Of a stretch of DNA of 64,000 nt, positions 61,059-64,000 are shown one piece after another. Where the stretch lies: positions 159,607-223,606 of the forward strand of contig JACTMJ010000008.1 in NCBI GenBank assembly GCA_014584705.1, read 5' to 3'. This DNA is from Acidobacteriota bacterium. GTDB taxonomy: Bacteria; Acidobacteriota; Terriglobia; Bryobacterales; Bryobacteraceae. Both the position numbers and the translations under genes were made by a program. Every line of letters begins with the position of its first letter. Position 1 is the first letter of the stretch. The notes beneath the pieces were generated by a model that worked only from the letters and a program-made list of their open reading frames with translations, was not told where the DNA came from and did no database searches.

Positions 61059-62060
61059 TCAGGTGAGGCTCGGCGGTTTCACGTGAGGGTCGCGCTCAAA
61101 TGTGAGCTTCAGGAACGATTTCGGTTGGAACTCGAAGCGCAGCGGCAGGGCGTTCCTATCGGCTGAATCCTGCCAGATCGTAAAACTGGTTGTCTCGCCC
61201 GTGGCAATCTGCTTTGAGCGCCCCTCCAGCCGCAGTACACTGGCCCAGTTTTTCACCAGGCCGGATTCCTGAAACACCGCGCCCTTCTTCGCATCCGGCT
61301 CGCGTGAGGTTTCGAGTTCAAACTCGCGCCCATGGTAAATGTAGCGAGCCCGGCGCTTGCTCTCCGGCTGCCGCATCGCTTCCGAGACAGCATACAGAAA
61401 AGTAACGGGGACGCTCCAGCGCGGATTTGTACGCGATTCCTTCGTGACTTTGCTGCTTTCATCGAGCAGCGCCCGCTTCATCAGGCTGGTGAGCGGCGGA
61501 TGTCCGAACCAGGTGTACTGGCCGGATGCGGCAAACGCGGCCGCGGTGCTGACGCTTCGAGACGCTTTGAGGCTGCCGTCGATCCCGGCGTAGTATGCCT
61601 GTTTGCGGTTCGCTTCGCCCAGCGCCGAACGGGCGCTCTCAAAACTGCTCTCCGGTGACGAAGTCATCATGCCGAAATAGGCAGCCTCCGCCGGGACGCT
61701 GCTTTCTTCGAGCACCACTTCCTCGATGTAGCCAAAGCGGTTCACGCCCCCGGCCTTTTCCGGGTTCGACCCGGCCAGAAACGAGATGCCAATGGCGGAT
61801 TCCCGTTCGCCTTGATACTGGCGGAGGTTGGCAACGGCCCCGCCCACGCCGCGCTTGCGGTAGAGAGGAACGCGAAAAATCTGAATCGTGATATCCGCGC
61901 GGTAGCAACTCTGGATGTCCACGAGGGGGGCGGAGAAACGGTCGAGGAGCAACTCGATCGAGAGCGGACGCGCCTCGCTTCCGCGCAAACGGCGAACGGG
62001 CCACAGTGAAGCCGCAATGCCAGCGAGAATGCGTCCGCTAATGTCGCGTCGAGTCCACAT
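61059..62060 (-). CDS. Exported protein of unknown function with Tat-like N-terminus
   Basis: 333 aa. MWTRRDISGRILAGIAASLWPVRRL has a twin-Arg and a weak hydrophobic stretch, so export is possible but not certain. The rest is alpha/beta: LLLDRFSAPLVDIQSCYRADITIQIFR, FGYIEEVVLEESSVPAEAAYFGMM, SVPVTFLYAVSEAMRQP, RYIYHGREFELET, TTSFTIWQDSADRNALPLRFEFQPKSFLKLTFE. I recognise no family; the C-terminal beta stretch is reminiscent of DUF3108-like lipid-handling proteins. Convergent with the methyltransferase gene. Confidence 0.7.
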   Translation of the reverse strand: MWTRRDISGRILAGIAASLWPVRRLRGSEARPLSIELLLDRFSAPLVDIQSCYRADITIQIFRVPLYRKRGVGGAVANLRQYQGERESAIGISFLAGSNPEKAGGVNRFGYIEEVVLEESSVPAEAAYFGMMTSSPESSFESARSALGEANRKQAYYAGIDGSLKASRSVSTAAAFAASGQYTWFGHPPLTSLMKRALLDESSKVTKESRTNPRWSVPVTFLYAVSEAMRQPESKRRARYIYHGREFELETSREPDAKKGAVFQESGLVKNWASVLRLEGRSKQIATGETTSFTIWQDSADRNALPLRFEFQPKSFLKLTFERDPHVKPPSLT

Positions 62061-62149
62061 GCCGTTTCGTTCGTGCCGCGTTCGGCGGCTGGCCGGGCTT
62101 CCCGGGCCTCCTGTTCACTGAGTCCGTGACACTCCCGCTCCGGTGTCGA

Positions 62150-63418
62150 TCAGGGCCGGATCGTCTCCGTCCTCATGTAGGGACGCAGCACTTCCGGCAC
62201 CGTAATGCTGCCGTCGGCCTGCTGATAGTTTTCGAGCACCGCCACCAGCGTTCTCCCCACGGCCAGACCGCTGCCGTTCAGCGTGTGCGCGAACACGGCC
62301 TTGTTTCCGCCGGACTTGACGCGGATGCCCGCGCGGCGTGCTTGAAAGTCTTCAAAGTTGCTGCACGAGGATATCTCTTTATACTCGCCCAGGCCCGGAA
62401 GCCAGACTTCGAGATCGTAGGTCTTCGCGGACGAGAATCCCATGTCGCCCGTGCAGAGAAGCATCCGGCGATAGGGCAGGCCGAGCAGTTCCAGAATGCG
62501 TTCGGCGTCGGCGGTCAGGCGCTCGAGCTGCTCATAGCTTTGCTCGGGAGTGGTGAACTTGACCAGTTCTACCTTCTGGAACTGATGTTGCCGGATGATG
62601 CCGCGGACGTCCCGGCCGTAGGAGCCGGCCTCGCTGCGGAAGCACGCGCTGAACGCGCAATAACTGATGGGGAGCGCTTCGGCCGCCAGCGTTTCCTCGC
62701 GGAAGAGGTTGGTAACCGGCACCTCGGCGGTGGGGATCAGCCAGAAATCCGTGCCTTCCACATGGAACAGATCCTCGGCGAACTTTGGCAGTTGCCCGGT
62801 GCCAAAGAGGCTGTCCGAATTCACCAGGAACGGGGGAAAACACTCGGTGTAGCCATGCTCGCCGGTATGCGTGTCCAGCATGAAATTGAAGAGCGCGCGC
62901 TCCAGGCGGGCGATGGCACCGGTGTAGACGACAAAGCGCGCGCCGGTGATCTTAGCGGCGCGGTCAAAGTCCATGCCGCCAAGCGCGGGTCCCAGGTCCC
63001 AATGCGGCTTCGGCGTGAAATCGAATTGCCGAAGCTCGCCCCACCGCTTGATCTCCGCGTTCTCTTCGGCGGACTTCCCCGCGGGCACGGATTCATGCGG
63101 CAGGTTCGGCACGCCCGCCATCAACTGCCGGAATTCTTCCTCCGCCGCATTCACTCCCTCTTCGAGAGCCGCGATGCGGTCGCCGATCTCGCGCACCTTC
63201 GCTTGCGCCTCGCCGGTATCGACACCCTGCTTGCGAAGGTTGCCGATCTCCTTGCTTTGCGTATTGCGATCGTTGCGAAGCTGTTCAATCACGCTGAGAG
63301 CGTCGCGGCGTCGGGCGTCCAGCGCGAGGAAAGCGTCTGTATCGAGGTGGAACCCGCGGTCCTCCAGCCGGGTGGCAACCGCGCCGAGATTCCTTCGGAA
63401 ATAGTTCAGGTCAAGCAC
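62150..63418 (-). CDS. serS: Seryl-tRNA synthetase
   Basis: 422 aa, class II. N-terminal coiled-coil arm (about 25-105) that binds the tRNA-Ser long variable arm. Motif 2 CFRSEAGSYGRDVRGIIRQHQF and motif 3 LAVGRTLVAVLENYQQADGSI, with HTLNGS preceding it, are present. GTG at 63418 is the start (GTGCTTGACCTGAAC); no Shine-Dalgarno sequence is obvious. A 120-bp region with nothing recognisable separates it from the next gene. Confidence 0.97.
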   Translation of the reverse strand: MLDLNYFRRNLGAVATRLEDRGFHLDTDAFLALDARRRDALSVIEQLRNDRNTQSKEIGNLRKQGVDTGEAQAKVREIGDRIAALEEGVNAAEEEFRQLMAGVPNLPHESVPAGKSAEENAEIKRWGELRQFDFTPKPHWDLGPALGGMDFDRAAKITGARFVVYTGAIARLERALFNFMLDTHTGEHGYTECFPPFLVNSDSLFGTGQLPKFAEDLFHVEGTDFWLIPTAEVPVTNLFREETLAAEALPISYCAFSACFRSEAGSYGRDVRGIIRQHQFQKVELVKFTTPEQSYEQLERLTADAERILELLGLPYRRMLLCTGDMGFSSAKTYDLEVWLPGLGEYKEISSCSNFEDFQARRAGIRVKSGGNKAVFAHTLNGSGLAVGRTLVAVLENYQQADGSITVPEVLRPYMRTETIRP

Positions 63419-63540
63419 TGAGTCTAGGGTAGCCCAGATTGGGGCTCCAAGCTGTGCCGGGTGCTGCCGGGGCCTTGCGCGGAACAGGGCAGCGCTCTGC
63501 TTGCGGCGATTGCGAAACGAAGGAGGCGCATGGGCGCGAA

Positions 63541-64000
63541 TCAGCGCGATGCCGGGATTTGCGAGAGCCTATCCGCCGCGGCGGAATGGGTCACAGGCGG
63601 ATTTTGCGAAACGAAGCCGTTTGGGGCTTGGGAGAGTTTGGAGCGGAGGAAGTCTGCTTCGGTGACGGGCGTGGGCGCGTTCATGAGGGATTCGAGGGCG
63701 CGGAGGGCGGCGTCTTCGGTGGACTCGGAATGGGCGGAATTGGGCTGGGCGGTCGGCTGGCGCCGGAGTTTCTCGCGTGCCTGCTCTAGGCGGAAATCGT
63801 GGAGTTCGCGCTGGCGGGATTCGCGGGCGAGGGCGAGTTCCTCTTTGAGGGTGTGGGCTTCGGCCTGCCGCCGGGCTTGCGCTTCGGCGCGTTGATGGGC
63901 GGCTTCCGCACGGTGTTCGGCTGCTTCCGCGCGGCGGGCTCGCTGGGCGCGGTCGAATTCGGCGAGGGCGCGGGTGTGCTTGCGTTCCCAATAGGTGCGG
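63541..64000 (-). CDS. Coiled-coil protein, C-terminal part (5' end outside window)
   Basis: This frame is open from the right edge to a TGA at 63541-63543; 152 residues are visible, and the start lies beyond the window. The first two thirds are an Ala/Arg/Glu/Gln-rich coiled coil (RAEAAEHRAEAAHQRAEAQA, then HTLKEELALARESRQREL). The tail is acidic to neutral (STEDAALRALESLMNAPTPV; LRSKLSQAPNGFVSQNPP). The codon pattern and amino acid content favour this frame over the overlapping plus-strand frames. I recognise no family. Confidence 0.7.
   Translation of the reverse strand, partial: RTYWERKHTRALAEFDRAQRARRAEAAEHRAEAAHQRAEAQARRQAEAHTLKEELALARESRQRELHDFRLEQAREKLRRQPTAQPNSAHSESTEDAALRALESLMNAPTPVTEADFLRSKLSQAPNGFVSQNPPVTHSAAADRLSQIPASR

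Noticed and set aside
1..64000. tRNA, rRNA, CRISPR, transposase, phage integrase
   Set aside because: I looked at all gaps and found none. Short gaps could still hide a small RNA that I cannot recognise by eye.

Overview
The window is GC-rich bacterial chromosome, densely packed on both strands. I see no rRNA, tRNA, CRISPR array, transposase or prophage gene. The gene mix points to a soil-type Acidobacteriota, most likely Bryobacterales/Solibacter-like. It includes a PEGA-tailed Ser/Thr kinase, several Tat-exported sulfatases and Gfo/Idh oxidoreductases, heparinase II/III, an acidobacterial-style M61 peptidase, CocE/NonD hydrolase and agmatine-route putrescine genes. This placement is inferred from gene content; no marker gene was searched.

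Layout. 1-5.9 kb: the end of a YfhO-like membrane protein, a sugar isomerase, citrate synthase, a CoA-binding protein and the PEGA Ser/Thr kinase. 5.9-8.7 kb: ftsY, ribD, ribE. 8.7-15.9 kb: two large exported metallopeptidases (M61, M14) flanking aguA/aguB, then fabG. 16-22.5 kb: a UbiD-family decarboxylase, a Cys-rich protein of unknown function, an isolated nuoB, a lipoprotein, a CPBP protease and a small unknown gene. 22.5-28.9 kb: heparinase, SulP transporter, Gfo/Idh oxidoreductase. 29-35.6 kb: a radical SAM/SPASM protein with a His-rich N-terminus, maf, a hypothetical gene, and an overlapping five-gene operon with two family-9 glycosyltransferases. 35.7-43.3 kb: an exported protein with a GWG-repeat tail, a sulfatase, lgt, lspA, an unknown protein and a TPR protein. 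43.5-50 kb: modB-modC-thiE-like, a hybrid histidine kinase and a DUF72 protein. 50-51.6 kb: a molybdenum sulfite-oxidase-type enzyme with its cytochrome c. 51.7-56.2 kb: a sialic-acid-catabolism-like cluster (MFS, kelch epimerase, DHDPS/NanA-type aldolase, and a divergent N-acylglucosamine 2-epimerase). 56.3-64 kb: CocE/NonD hydrolase, sulfatase, O-methyltransferase, a Tat-type unknown, serS, and the 3' end of a coiled-coil protein entering from the right edge.

How the genes fit together. One theme is breakdown of sulfated or amino-sugar glycans: heparinase, two sulfatases, a sulfate-type transporter, sulfite oxidase with molybdate uptake, and sialic/N-acyl sugar enzymes. Many of the exported enzymes carry Tat-type signals. 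A second theme is envelope building: heptosyltransferase-type operon, lgt and lspA. Housekeeping genes (gltA, ftsY, ribDE, fabG, nuoB, serS) are interspersed.

The best leads for something undescribed are: the overlapping operon at 32112-35608, with a cytidylyltransferase-like protein that has lost its nucleotide-binding motif; the Cys-rich protein at 17535-19421; the His-rich radical SAM protein behind a Crp/Fnr-type palindrome; the palindromic operators at modB and at the sialic-type cluster; and compact GC hairpins closing several convergent gene pairs.
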